Positions 1-7,311 of a DNA stretch of 7,824 nt are shown in pieces. The DNA is from Thermodesulfobacteriales bacterium (GTDB lineage: Bacteria > Desulfobacterota > Thermodesulfobacteria > Thermodesulfobacteriales > Thermodesulfatatoraceae), in the NCBI GenBank assembly GCA_026985945.1, contig JALSPN010000225.1, positions 1-7,824 on the forward strand, in the 5' to 3' direction. Made by a program: the position numbers and the translations under genes. Each line of letters begins with the position of its first letter. Position 1 is the first letter of the stretch. The notes beneath the pieces were generated by a model. That model ran no database searches. It saw nothing but the letters and a program-made list of their open reading frames with translations, and had not been told where the DNA came from.

Positions 1-77
1 ATCATATCCCAAAAGAAACCCAATTTAGCCAGTTTGTAAAACCCTTTGATCCCATAACCAATGTGATGGATTTGCAT
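1..77 (-). CDS. Partial CDS, N-terminus of an unidentified protein
   Basis: On the minus strand an ATG at 77-75 opens a frame that stays open to the window edge, giving 25 residues that begin MQIHHIGYGIKGFYKLAKLG. Seven bases upstream (85-89, minus strand) lies GGGGG within AGGGGGTG, one mismatch from a full Shine-Dalgarno sequence, which is the main reason to believe the start. The opening xxHHIGYxxK resembles the first strand of glyoxalase/VOC-fold proteins, but the following residues do not clearly continue that pattern, so no function is assigned. It would be transcribed divergently from the DAHP synthase operon. The evidence is the ribosome binding site, the position and the absence of stops over a short stretch. 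Confidence 0.5.
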   Translation of the reverse strand, partial: MQIHHIGYGIKGFYKLAKLGFFWDM

Positions 78-159
78 AATGGCACCCCCTACTTAGAGTG
101 CCAAAGGCTTCTGAACTTATTCAGCTTTTTGATATTTTGGTTTTGAAAGTCCAGATTAA

Positions 160-187
160 TTGCAAAGCCTTTCAGGAGAGTTACAAT
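160..187 (+). promoter_or_regulatory. Sigma70-like promoter of the DAHP synthase operon
   Basis: TTGCAA at 160-165 (4/6 to the -35 consensus) and TACAAT at 182-187 (5/6 to the -10 consensus) are separated by 16 bp. Transcription would start near 194, giving a leader of about 28 nt that holds the ribosome binding site GGAGGT (208-213), 8 bases before the ATG at 222. No operator or attenuator structure is visible in such a short leader. Confidence 0.5.
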
Positions 188-221
188 GCCAGTTTAAAGT
201 TAGCATTGGAGGTGGTTTTCG

Positions 222-1355
222 ATGATCATTATCCTCAAGCCCGATATCACTCCGGAAAGTCCTGAGTACCAGGTCCTTATGAAATATCTTTCCCAATTTG
301 AAGGGGTGCGGACTCAGTTAGCGGAATATCAGGGCATTACCAGAAAGGTGGTAGAGATCCATCTCATCGGAGATACCAGAAAAATTCCACTTGAAGTAAT
401 TCAGAGCCTTCCCGGGGTGGAGAAGGCCATTCGGATCTCGGCCAAATATCGCCAGATTGGCCGGCACGGCGATCTTGAACCCATAGGTTTTGATTACAAA
501 GGGCTCCATTTTGACCAGAATTCCTTTCATATTTTCGTGGGGCTCTGTGCGGTAGATACCAAAGAGAATACCGAGGCCATTTTTAAGGCCCTCAAGGAAA
601 ACGGCATTCGCACTGCCCGCATGGGGGCCTATAAACCCCGAACTTCCCCTTACGACTTCCAGGGCCACGGCAAGGAATGTCTGCCCTGGCTTTTTGAGCT
701 TGCCGGAAAATATGACATTGCGGTAATTGCCATGGAGGTGCTCTCTCCGCATCATATCGAAGAGATCTGGGAAGCTCTGGAAAAGACCGGCCATCCCACC
801 GGGGTCATGCTTCAGATTGGGACCCGTAACGCCCAGAATTTTGAACTTTTGAAGGCGGTGGGGAACCAGCAGGAATTTCCTGTGCTTTACAAACGCGGGA
901 TGGGCCTTACCATTGAGGAAAGTCTCAATGCCTGTGAATACATTGCCAGCGAAGGAAACCACAACATTATCTTTTGTTTACGAGGGGTTCGGACCCATCT
1001 TGGGGATCCGCACCGGAATCTCGTAGATTTCGGGCACGTCCCGGTGGTAAAGCGCCTTACCAAGCTTCCGGTTTGTGTCGATCCGTCGCATCCCATTGGT
1101 TCTCGGGCTCAGGCCCCCGATGGTATAAGGGATATTTATCACGTGGCGGCTCAGGGAGTGATAGCCGGAGCCAACATGGTGCTTGTGGAATTTCATCCTG
1201 TGCCGGAAAAGGCCCTTTGTGATGGTCCACAGGCCCTTTATCTGGAAGAACTTCCCTGTTTTCTGGAATATTTGAACCGGGCTCGAGAGGCCTATCTCGA
1301 CATGAAAGACCTGGTGGCCCGCCATAGTCTTCAAATGATGGCCCCCAAGCCTTAA
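222..1355 (+). CDS. aroF: 3-deoxy-7-phosphoheptulonate (DAHP) synthase, type I-beta, divergent
   Basis: This enzyme condenses phosphoenolpyruvate with erythrose 4-phosphate to DAHP, the cytoplasmic entry step to aromatic amino acids. The 377 residues match the Thermotoga-like architecture: an N-terminal ferredoxin-like/ACT-like domain (about 1-75), which in relatives carries feedback inhibition, then a TIM barrel. Visible signatures are YKPRTSPYDFQG (137-148), QIGTRNAQNF (198-207), YKRGMG (223-228) and DPSHP (287-291). Predicted metal ligands are C109, H290, E323 and D334, by analogy with the Thermotoga enzyme. Some usually conserved positions differ: GPCSVE reads GLCAVD (107-112) and CERG reads CLRG (252-255). 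A strong GGAGGT 8 bases upstream fixes the ATG. It is the first gene of the rightward operon, one base ahead of the radical SAM gene. The family is certain; the exact feedback type is not visible. Confidence 0.93.
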   Translation: MIIILKPDITPESPEYQVLMKYLSQFEGVRTQLAEYQGITRKVVEIHLIGDTRKIPLEVIQSLPGVEKAIRISAKYRQIGRHGDLEPIGFDYKGLHFDQNSFHIFVGLCAVDTKENTEAIFKALKENGIRTARMGAYKPRTSPYDFQGHGKECLPWLFELAGKYDIAVIAMEVLSPHHIEEIWEALEKTGHPTGVMLQIGTRNAQNFELLKAVGNQQEFPVLYKRGMGLTIEESLNACEYIASEGNHNIIFCLRGVRTHLGDPHRNLVDFGHVPVVKRLTKLPVCVDPSHPIGSRAQAPDGIRDIYHVAAQGVIAGANMVLVEFHPVPEKALCDGPQALYLEELPCFLEYLNRAREAYLDMKDLVARHSLQMMAPKP

Positions 1356-1356
1356 A

Positions 1357-2289
1357 ATGAAAAGGCTGCCTTCGGTTTTCGGGCCGGTAAAATCTCGCAG
1401 GCTGGGCCTCTCCCTGGGGGTTGATCCCCTGGGCTGGCCCAAGGTCTGCTCCCTTGATTGCCTTTATTGTGAGGTAGGCCCTACCAAGGTCCACACCTTA
1501 AGACGCAGGGCTTACAGACCCAAAGAAGAAGTCAAAGAAGCTCTCTTCAAGAAGTTGAAAGAACCGGAACTCCATTTTGAGGTCCTCACTTTTGCAGGCT
1601 CTGGAGAGCCTACTCTACACGTTGACCTTGGAGAATTAATTTCCTTTGCCAGGGATCTCACGGAGAGGCCGATTTGTCTCCTTACCAATTCTACTCTTTT
1701 ATGGCAAAAAGAGGTCCGAAAAGAGGTTCGGCCCTGCGATATTATCCTGCCTTCCCTTGATGCCGGTCGGGAAGAGACCTTTAAGCTTCTTAATCGCCCG
1801 GTTGAGGGCTTAGCTCTTTCTAAAGTCATAGCCGGCCTCAAGGCCTTAAGGGAAGAATATACCGGCGAGATCTGGCTCGAGATTATGCTTGTCGAGGGGA
1901 TAAACGACTCTCAAGAAGAGATAGAGGCCCTTGTCCTGCTGGTTGAGGAACTCTGTCCGAACCGGGTCCAGCTGAACACCGTTGATCGTCCTCCCGCTTA
2001 TTCCAGAATCCGGCCCCTATCTCTTAAAAGGCTTGAGGAGATAGCCTCTTTTTTTCATCCACGGGCTGAAGTTATCTCGCGAGAAGCCCTCAAAAAGAAA
2101 GGGGGGGAGCGCTTCCCTCAGGAGGAAGAGATTCTTGCTTTGCTCTCCCGCAGGCCGGCCCCCTCAGATGAAATTGCCCAGGCCCTTTCCTATGACTACC
2201 AGAAAACTCTCGCCGTTTTGGAAGAGCTGGTCAGGAAAGGAAAACTGAGAACCAAAATATATGAAAGGAGGCTCTTTTATTCCCTCTAG
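1357..2289 (+). CDS. Radical SAM protein, COG0731 type, with C-terminal helix-turn-helix-like tail
   Basis: The 310-residue protein carries the radical SAM cluster motif CX3CX2C as CSLDCLYC (C31, C35, C38), binding a [4Fe-4S] cluster that cleaves S-adenosylmethionine. GSGEPTLH (81-88) is the glycine-rich SAM-binding stretch and LTNST (109-113) follows the usual barrel order. The opening FGPVKSRRLGLSLGVDP and the whole layout fit the COG0731 Fe-S oxidoreductase group, related to the wybutosine tRNA enzymes, but bacterial members have no agreed substrate. Residues about 255-310 look like a winged helix with paired LLSRRPAPSDEIAQAL and VLEELVRKGKL helices, suggesting nucleic acid or protein binding. 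The start lies one base after the aroF stop and has no Shine-Dalgarno sequence, so it is probably translated by coupling. Its last 29 bp overlap the nominal pdxA frame. No link to B6 or aromatic synthesis can be read from the sequence alone. Confidence 0.88.
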   Translation: MKRLPSVFGPVKSRRLGLSLGVDPLGWPKVCSLDCLYCEVGPTKVHTLRRRAYRPKEEVKEALFKKLKEPELHFEVLTFAGSGEPTLHVDLGELISFARDLTERPICLLTNSTLLWQKEVRKEVRPCDIILPSLDAGREETFKLLNRPVEGLALSKVIAGLKALREEYTGEIWLEIMLVEGINDSQEEIEALVLLVEELCPNRVQLNTVDRPPAYSRIRPLSLKRLEEIASFFHPRAEVISREALKKKGGERFPQEEEILALLSRRPAPSDEIAQALSYDYQKTLAVLEELVRKGKLRTKIYERRLFYSL

Positions 2290-3232
2290 AAAGATCCGCA
2301 TAGGGATAACTTTAGGATGTCCGGCCGGGATAGGCCCGGAGATTGTTCTTAAAGCTCTAACTCACGCCTTTCCGGAAGACTTGGAGCCGGTAATACTGGG
2401 GGATAAAAAACTCCTTTCTGAGGTGGCCGAAAGACTTTCTCTTCCTGAGCCTGCAAAGGTCATTTCTCTTTCTGCACTTTCTTATTGCCCCGGGAAGCCT
2501 ACCCGTGAAACAGCTTCCGCAATGGTGTGTTATATCAAAGAAGGCGCACGACTCTGCCTTAAAGGCGAACTTCATGCCCTGGTAACCTGTCCTATAAGCA
2601 AAGCGGCCCTCAAAATGGCGGGGGAACCCTATCCCGGGCACACGGAAATGCTGGCCGCCCTTACCGGGGCTTCGCAGGTAGCCATGGCCTTTTACGGAAA
2701 GCGCCTTTCCATCGTCTTGGCTACCATCCATGTGGCGCTAAAAGAGGTCCCTTCTCTCCTTACCGTTGAGCGCATTCTTGAAGTAAGTTCTCTGGCCTAC
2801 GATTTTCTCAAGCGGGATCTGGGGCTTGCGGAGCCCAGACTTGCCCTGGCCGCCCTAAATCCCCACGCCAGCGAAGGAGGACTTTTTGGAAACGAGGAGG
2901 AAAAAATTCTTGTCCCTGCGGTGAAGGAGGCCCAAAGGCGAGGAGTTCCGCTTACCGGGCCTTATCCGGCTGATAGCCTTTTTTACCGGGCGGTAAAGGG
3001 AGAATTTGACCTGGTGGTTTCACTCTATCATGATCAGGGATTAATTCCTTTCAAACTGCTTCACTTTGAAGACGGGGTTAACGTTACCCTTGGCCTTCCT
3101 ATTATCAGGACCTCTGTGGATCACGGCACCGCTTATGATATTGCCGGCAAAGGAATTGCCAGTGAAAAGAGCCTTCTGGCAGCTATCGAGCTTGCTTATC
3201 GGATGGCCAAAAACCGTTTAAAGGGCCTCTAG
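2261..3232 (+). CDS. pdxA: 4-hydroxythreonine-4-phosphate dehydrogenase (PdxA)
   Basis: PdxA oxidises 4-phosphohydroxy-L-threonine with NAD; the product decarboxylates to the aminoacetone phosphate used by PdxJ to make pyridoxine phosphate. The length of 323 residues is normal. The three metal-binding histidines align by spacing with E. coli H166, H211 and H266: H157 (TIHVAL), H202 (NPHASEGG) and H257 (YHDQG). GHTEM (126-130) and RTSVDHGTAYDIAG (283-296) are also characteristic. One oddity is GCPAGIGPE at 19-27, where most family members have GDPAGIGPE. The ATG at 2261 lies inside the radical SAM gene and lacks a ribosome binding site, while AAAGGAGG (2264-2271) lies just inside the frame and is ideally spaced for ATT at 2279, which would remove six residues. 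The gene ends 15 bp into the convergent GT4 gene. The family is certain; the start is open. Confidence 0.93.
   Translation: MKGGSFIPSRKIRIGITLGCPAGIGPEIVLKALTHAFPEDLEPVILGDKKLLSEVAERLSLPEPAKVISLSALSYCPGKPTRETASAMVCYIKEGARLCLKGELHALVTCPISKAALKMAGEPYPGHTEMLAALTGASQVAMAFYGKRLSIVLATIHVALKEVPSLLTVERILEVSSLAYDFLKRDLGLAEPRLALAALNPHASEGGLFGNEEEKILVPAVKEAQRRGVPLTGPYPADSLFYRAVKGEFDLVVSLYHDQGLIPFKLLHFEDGVNVTLGLPIIRTSVDHGTAYDIAGKGIASEKSLLAAIELAYRMAKNRLKGL
2264..2271 (+). promoter_or_regulatory. Ribosome binding site inside the nominal pdxA start
   Basis: AAAGGAGG is a near-perfect Shine-Dalgarno sequence. It lies 3' of the only ATG (2261), so it cannot serve that codon. GGAGG ends at 2271, and seven bases later, at 2279, is an in-frame ATT. 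No ATG, GTG or TTG occurs in the frame between 2262 and the conserved IGITLG strand. Either pdxA uses the rare ATT start or the match is accidental. Confidence 0.5.
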
Positions 3233-4465
3233 CTCGATCCGTTCACCATTTCCAGAGATAAAGGCCAGCATAAGGGAAAGATAATCCCTCACATGGCGGG
3301 TGATGAGAAAGTTTTCCTTTACAAACTGGTGGGCTTTCTGCCCCATTTCATAGCGTTTGTCCTGGTAAAAAAGGAGGTATCTTATCCTTAACGCCGCACC
3401 TTCTGGCGTGTGGACCAGAAAACCCGTATGATGGTTCACTACCTGAAGCCTTATCCCCCCGGTATCACCGCCGATTACGGGCTTGTATTTCCAGAGAGCT
3501 TCGGTAACCGTGAGCCCGAAGCCTTCTTTGAGGGACTTTTGCAATACTACCTGTGCCGCACGCTGCAAAGCATTGATGGTGCGATGGGCGTCTGGAGGAA
3601 GGTAAAGGATGTGGATATCAGGTTGATCTTTGGCGGCTGCCAGCACTTCCTGATAGACTATTTCTCCCTCTGGATCATCTGCTGCTCCGCCTCCGGCATA
3701 AACTAACTGGAAGGGCAAAAATTTCATGGCCAGAAGGGCCGCCCGGATTACTCCTACTGGATCCTTGAAACGATCAAAGCGGGACACCTGAAGGACTAAC
3801 GGTTTGGCAGGGTCAAGACCAAAGCGATCGTAAACGGATTTGATTTCCTCAGGGGGAAGCTCGATGTTTTTCTCCGTCAAAGGATCAATACTTGGAGGAA
3901 TAATGTATTGGGGATGAGGGAGAGGCTGGGTGAAATCCGGCATGGAAAAGATGCTCGCGTCGTAATCTGCCACTATGTTGCGCAGGTAGCGCCATACCGG
4001 CCGGTAAGGGCGGGAAAGATCTATATGGCACCGCCAGATCCACTTATTTTTCCTCTCAGGCATAAATTTGATGAGAAAAGCGGGTTGGGGGTCGTGAATA
4101 AAGACAAAGTCTGCCTCTTTTAAAAACTTTTCCAGTTTTTCGAATTCCTTGCGATTGTTTTCTTCGTAAGTCCTGATGGCTTTTTCGGTAAATTCGATGG
4201 GGAATCCCTGAAGGGCGTTGTGAAAAGACTTGGTTACCTGGAAGAAGGGTTCATCTCCAGAAATCACCTCCCAGCGAACCGAAAGCCCCAAGGCTTCCAT
4301 AAGGGGGACCATGCTGCGCAGGATTTCGGCCACCCCGCCTCCGTAGCGTGTGGAATTCACATGCAGGACCTGGGCGTCTTTGAGGCGGGCCGCCATCTGG
4401 CGAAGTTGTTCAATGACATCCGGCCCTACGATGGCTTCGTAACGGGCAAGGAGTTCGTTATTCAT
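3218..4465 (-). CDS. treT: GT4 glycosyltransferase resembling trehalose synthase TreT
   Basis: TreT enzymes join NDP-glucose and glucose to give trehalose, reversibly in some species. The 415-residue protein has the GT-B fold. The N-terminal half shows HVNSTRYGGGVAEIL (35-49), RWEVISGD (64-71) and VTKSFHNALQG (77-87), all typical of archaeal TreT-like proteins. The C-terminal half has the donor-site QVSRFDRFKDP (226-236; R229, K234) and the EX7E pair E314/E322 in EGFGLTVTE. H147 sits in RCHIDLS. I chose the ATG at 4465: GAGG lies six bases upstream and the start overlaps the preceding stop as ATGAATAA. A longer TTG start at 4489 lacks such support. It is the last gene of the trehalose operon. 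Alternatively, as reported for the Thermoproteus tenax GT, it may mainly act as the partner that activates the TPS domain. The 3' end overlaps pdxA by 15 bp. Confidence 0.85.
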   Translation of the reverse strand: MNNELLARYEAIVGPDVIEQLRQMAARLKDAQVLHVNSTRYGGGVAEILRSMVPLMEALGLSVRWEVISGDEPFFQVTKSFHNALQGFPIEFTEKAIRTYEENNRKEFEKLEKFLKEADFVFIHDPQPAFLIKFMPERKNKWIWRCHIDLSRPYRPVWRYLRNIVADYDASIFSMPDFTQPLPHPQYIIPPSIDPLTEKNIELPPEEIKSVYDRFGLDPAKPLVLQVSRFDRFKDPVGVIRAALLAMKFLPFQLVYAGGGAADDPEGEIVYQEVLAAAKDQPDIHILYLPPDAHRTINALQRAAQVVLQKSLKEGFGLTVTEALWKYKPVIGGDTGGIRLQVVNHHTGFLVHTPEGAALRIRYLLFYQDKRYEMGQKAHQFVKENFLITRHVRDYLSLMLAFISGNGERIELEAL

Positions 4466-5123
4466 GGTTTTCCTCAAAGTAATCCTCAAAAACCGCTGCT
4501 AGCTGGTCTCTAATTTCGGTAAGGGTGAGAAAATAGGGGTCAATGTTTGCCAAACGCATGGCAAGGTCGTCGTAAGCCGGAGAGAAGGCCGAAAGCCAGG
4601 CCCGGAAATCATCTACGCGGTCTGGCGTGCGGCGGCGAGCATCTATGAAATGATAAAAAATGCTTCCCTGAGACATTTGGGGAATGATTTCTCGAAGCTC
4701 GCGGGGATGAGCCAAACGTTTGCCCGTATCTATTACAACGATCTGGCTTCTGACAAAATAAAAAGGCTTTTCGGCCTTCCGCCAGGGAAGATCTCCGCTT
4801 TCGTCAAATCTCTCTTCTAGGGTGTTTATAAGCTCTTCGCGCAGTTCTTCAAGGTTGTGGAACTCGTGAGGGGCAATAAGGTTAAGCCTTTCAGCCAGGA
4901 TCCAGTCGTGTAGCTCACGGTGGACCCAGGCGGCAAAATCATTGTGAAATTCGGGGTGATCAAAAGAAGGGCGCAGCTGCCGGGCCCAGAAGTGATAATA
5001 AAGACAGCCCACTTCCACTTCGCGGATGTGATCCAGCAGTTCGGTCAGAATATAGGCCTTAATCCCGGTTGAGATAGAAACCAGGGCACAATCTTTCACA
5101 TGAAAGAAAATTTCTTCAGGCAT
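4458..5123 (-). CDS. Two-copy domain protein of the trehalose operon, DUF5752-like
   Basis: This 221-residue soluble protein has no signal peptide, membrane segment or recognisable catalytic motif. From memory it resembles DUF5752, a family of unknown function seen beside trehalose genes. The sequence shows an internal duplication: copy A (about 6-106) and copy B (about 121-216) align along their length. Both begin with a short hydrophobic strand (FFHVKDCALVSISTG and FYFVRSQIVVIDTG), followed by an EL-rich helix, then YHF (43-45 and 157-159), an AR pair, DFxAW (62-66 and 172-176), and a closing EL/LxxxFEExF helix. Conserved H44 and H158 in matched positions suggest a symmetric binding surface. 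The ATG at 5123 overlaps the TPSP stop as ATGCCTGA and has only a weak AGAAG upstream, so coupled translation is likely. Its place between the two synthases suggests a scaffold or regulator of trehalose synthesis; this is inference. Confidence 0.8.
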   Translation of the reverse strand: MPEEIFFHVKDCALVSISTGIKAYILTELLDHIREVEVGCLYYHFWARQLRPSFDHPEFHNDFAAWVHRELHDWILAERLNLIAPHEFHNLEELREELINTLEERFDESGDLPWRKAEKPFYFVRSQIVVIDTGKRLAHPRELREIIPQMSQGSIFYHFIDARRRTPDRVDDFRAWLSAFSPAYDDLAMRLANIDPYFLTLTEIRDQLAAVFEDYFEENHE

Positions 5124-7305
5124 CTTCTGGAATCAATTCTTTTAAAATTTTTCGCACTTCCCGGTAAGAACCTACCTGATACCTGGCCCTTGAAACCCCA
5201 AAGCCCACCTTAATGGTAAAAGCCTCATCAGGCATGGCTTCAAAAAGGTCTTCGTCTGTCCAGTCATCTCCCACGGCCAGAACGAAATCATATTCTTTGC
5301 GATCCAGAAAATATCTTGCCGTCCGCCCTTTGTTGACATTAATGGGTTTTACTTCGATGACCTTATTTCCCTCTAAAACGATGAGGTCCAGATTCTGGGT
5401 GATGTCGTAAAGGGCGTCTTTCAATTCCCGGGCCCTTACGGAGGCAAGTTCCGGATCCGCCCGGCGATAGTGCCAGACCAGGGCGTAATCTTTTTCTTCG
5501 ATAAAGGCCCCCGGGGTAAGGTCGGCAAAATTTTCCATAATGGGTCTGATAGCCTCTTTCCAATCGGTGTTAAGGGGTTCGATCATCTCCCACTCTTTGC
5601 CGGGTTCCCGAAGCCAGACTCCGTGTTCCGCAACCAGGTTCAAGGGCAGATCACCAAACCATCTTTCGAGAGTTTCTTTATCTCTGCCACTTATAAGGAC
5701 TACTTCATTATTCGGCAAAAGGGCAAGTTTTCTCAAAAGGGTCCGCAATTCTTCATCCGGGCGGGCTGCTTCCGGACGAGGAGCAAAACCTACCAGGGTG
5801 CCATCATAGTCCAGGAATTCAATGCGCTCCCTGGCAGAGAAAAACCTTTCCTTCATAAGTTTTATAACCTGGGGGGTAATGCGGCGGGCTACGAATTCCT
5901 GCTGGATATCTTTGATTTCTCTAAGTTTTTCTACGAATTCCCGGGCCCAGCGGTGAATATCGTAGCGCCTCAAACGATATTTCATTAAGTGGTTGCGGGT
6001 GCTTTTTTCTTCCGGATCCATCTCCAGGGCCTCTCGCATGGCCTCTGTCATCTGGTTGAGATTGTACGGGTTGATGATGAGGGCCTCTCCGAGCTCAGAG
6101 GCCGCCCCGGCCATCTCCGAAAGCACCAGGACCCCGTGATCTGCAGGCGTTGAGGCCACGAACTCCTTGGCAATAAGATTCATCCCATCCCGGTAAGGAG
6201 TAACCAGCGCCACATCAGCAAGGTTGTAAAGGGCGGCCAGGGTGGGGAAGTGAAGAGAGCGGTAGAGATACCAGATAGGAGTCCAGCCGAAGCCTCCGTG
6301 GCGGCCGTTTATACGCCCGATCAATTCGTCCACTTCTCTTTTGAGTAACATGTAATGCTCCACCCTGGTGCGGGAAGGAACCGCTACCAGGATCAGGACC
6401 ACTTTTTCACGATATTGAGGATATTTTTCAAGAAGCTGATCGTAAGCTCGTAGACGTTGGGCAATGCCCTTGGTATAATCCAGCCTATCTACTGAAAGGA
6501 TTACTTTTCGATCTCCTATCCGGCGCCGGATGCGTCTTATCTCCTGCTTTACTTCGGCCTTTTCCGCGCTCCTTGCAAATTTTTCGTAATCTATGCCCAT
6601 GGGGAAGGCATCTACCCGGATGACGCGGTTTTCCGTAGAAATTAGCCCCAGATGATGTTCGTAGCCCAGAATCCTTCTTACCGCACTTACAAAGTGCCGG
6701 ACGTAATCGTAGGTATGAAAACCAATAAGGTCAGCCCCCAGGAGGCCCTTTAAGAGTTCTTCTCGCCAGGGAATGACTCTAAAAATTTCAAACGAAGGAA
6801 ATGGAATATGGAGAAAGAAACCAATACTTGCTTGGGGAAGCTTCTCTCGCAGAAGCCCGGGGAGCAAAAGCAACTGATAATCGTGGACCCAGATGGTGCT
6901 CTCAGGGTCAGCCACCTCTAAAACAGCCTCACAAAACTGGCGGTTTACCCGACGATAAGCCTCCCAGAGCTTTTGATCAAAAACGGCATATTGCAAAAAA
7001 TAGTGAAAAAGGGGCCAGAGGGTCTTGTTAGAAAAACCGTAATAGAAATTTTCGATCTGTCTTTGAGATAGAAAAACCGGTTTGCAGGAGAGTTCGGCCA
7101 GTTTGTTTATTACCTCGTCCTCCCGCCCTCTTACGGATTCAAGCGAGATCCCGGGCCAGCCAAGCCATACCCCACCGGCATCTTTGTAGAAAGAACCAAG
7201 ACCTGTTGCTAATCCTCCGGCACTGGGGTGAAAAGAAAGCTTTCCTTCTCGCTTGGAGACAGTAACCGGCAGACGGTTAGAAACAATTATCATCCGCGCG
7301 GCCAT
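5116..7305 (-). CDS. Fused trehalose-6-phosphate synthase/phosphatase (TPSP)
   Basis: This 729-residue cytoplasmic enzyme should make trehalose 6-phosphate from NDP-glucose and glucose 6-phosphate, then dephosphorylate it. The GT20 synthase domain (about 5-465, OtsA-like) shows SNRLPV (9-14), AGGLATGL (29-36), HDYQLLLLPG (141-150), LHIPFPS (165-171), SVDRLDYTKG (271-280; R274, K279) and YRDGMNLIAKE (371-381; D373). These match the known E. coli OtsA substrate contacts. The phosphatase domain (about 490-729, OtsB-like HAD) has LDYDGT (498-503; nucleophile D499, acid D501), LISGRD (537-542), K659 in NKG and GDDWTDED (679-686). All expected active-site residues are present, so both halves look functional. 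There is no Shine-Dalgarno sequence at ATG 7305 or at the in-frame ATG 7293; the promoter position suggests a leaderless start at 7305. It is the first gene of the operon and overlaps the next by 8 bp. Confidence 0.95.
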   Translation of the reverse strand: MAARMIIVSNRLPVTVSKREGKLSFHPSAGGLATGLGSFYKDAGGVWLGWPGISLESVRGREDEVINKLAELSCKPVFLSQRQIENFYYGFSNKTLWPLFHYFLQYAVFDQKLWEAYRRVNRQFCEAVLEVADPESTIWVHDYQLLLLPGLLREKLPQASIGFFLHIPFPSFEIFRVIPWREELLKGLLGADLIGFHTYDYVRHFVSAVRRILGYEHHLGLISTENRVIRVDAFPMGIDYEKFARSAEKAEVKQEIRRIRRRIGDRKVILSVDRLDYTKGIAQRLRAYDQLLEKYPQYREKVVLILVAVPSRTRVEHYMLLKREVDELIGRINGRHGGFGWTPIWYLYRSLHFPTLAALYNLADVALVTPYRDGMNLIAKEFVASTPADHGVLVLSEMAGAASELGEALIINPYNLNQMTEAMREALEMDPEEKSTRNHLMKYRLRRYDIHRWAREFVEKLREIKDIQQEFVARRITPQVIKLMKERFFSARERIEFLDYDGTLVGFAPRPEAARPDEELRTLLRKLALLPNNEVVLISGRDKETLERWFGDLPLNLVAEHGVWLREPGKEWEMIEPLNTDWKEAIRPIMENFADLTPGAFIEEKDYALVWHYRRADPELASVRARELKDALYDITQNLDLIVLEGNKVIEVKPINVNKGRTARYFLDRKEYDFVLAVGDDWTDEDLFEAMPDEAFTIKVGFGVSRARYQVGSYREVRKILKELIPEDA

Positions 7306-7311
7306 AAGATA

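Noticed and set aside
80..95. TGGCAC at 80-85 as part of a sigma54 promoter
   Set aside because: The required TTGC-like element is absent at the proper spacing.
3..146. Rightward open stretch from the left edge ending at a TGA near 146
   Set aside because: It shows no recognisable protein features and competes with the leftward start at 77, which has a ribosome binding site.
318..962. Long antisense frame opposite the DAHP synthase
   Set aside because: The sense strand encodes a clear conserved enzyme; the antisense protein shows no family features and has no start signal.
4466..4489. TTG start for the GT4, adding eight residues
   Set aside because: The ATG at 4465 has GAGG at the right distance and overlaps the upstream stop in the same way as the other junction of the operon.
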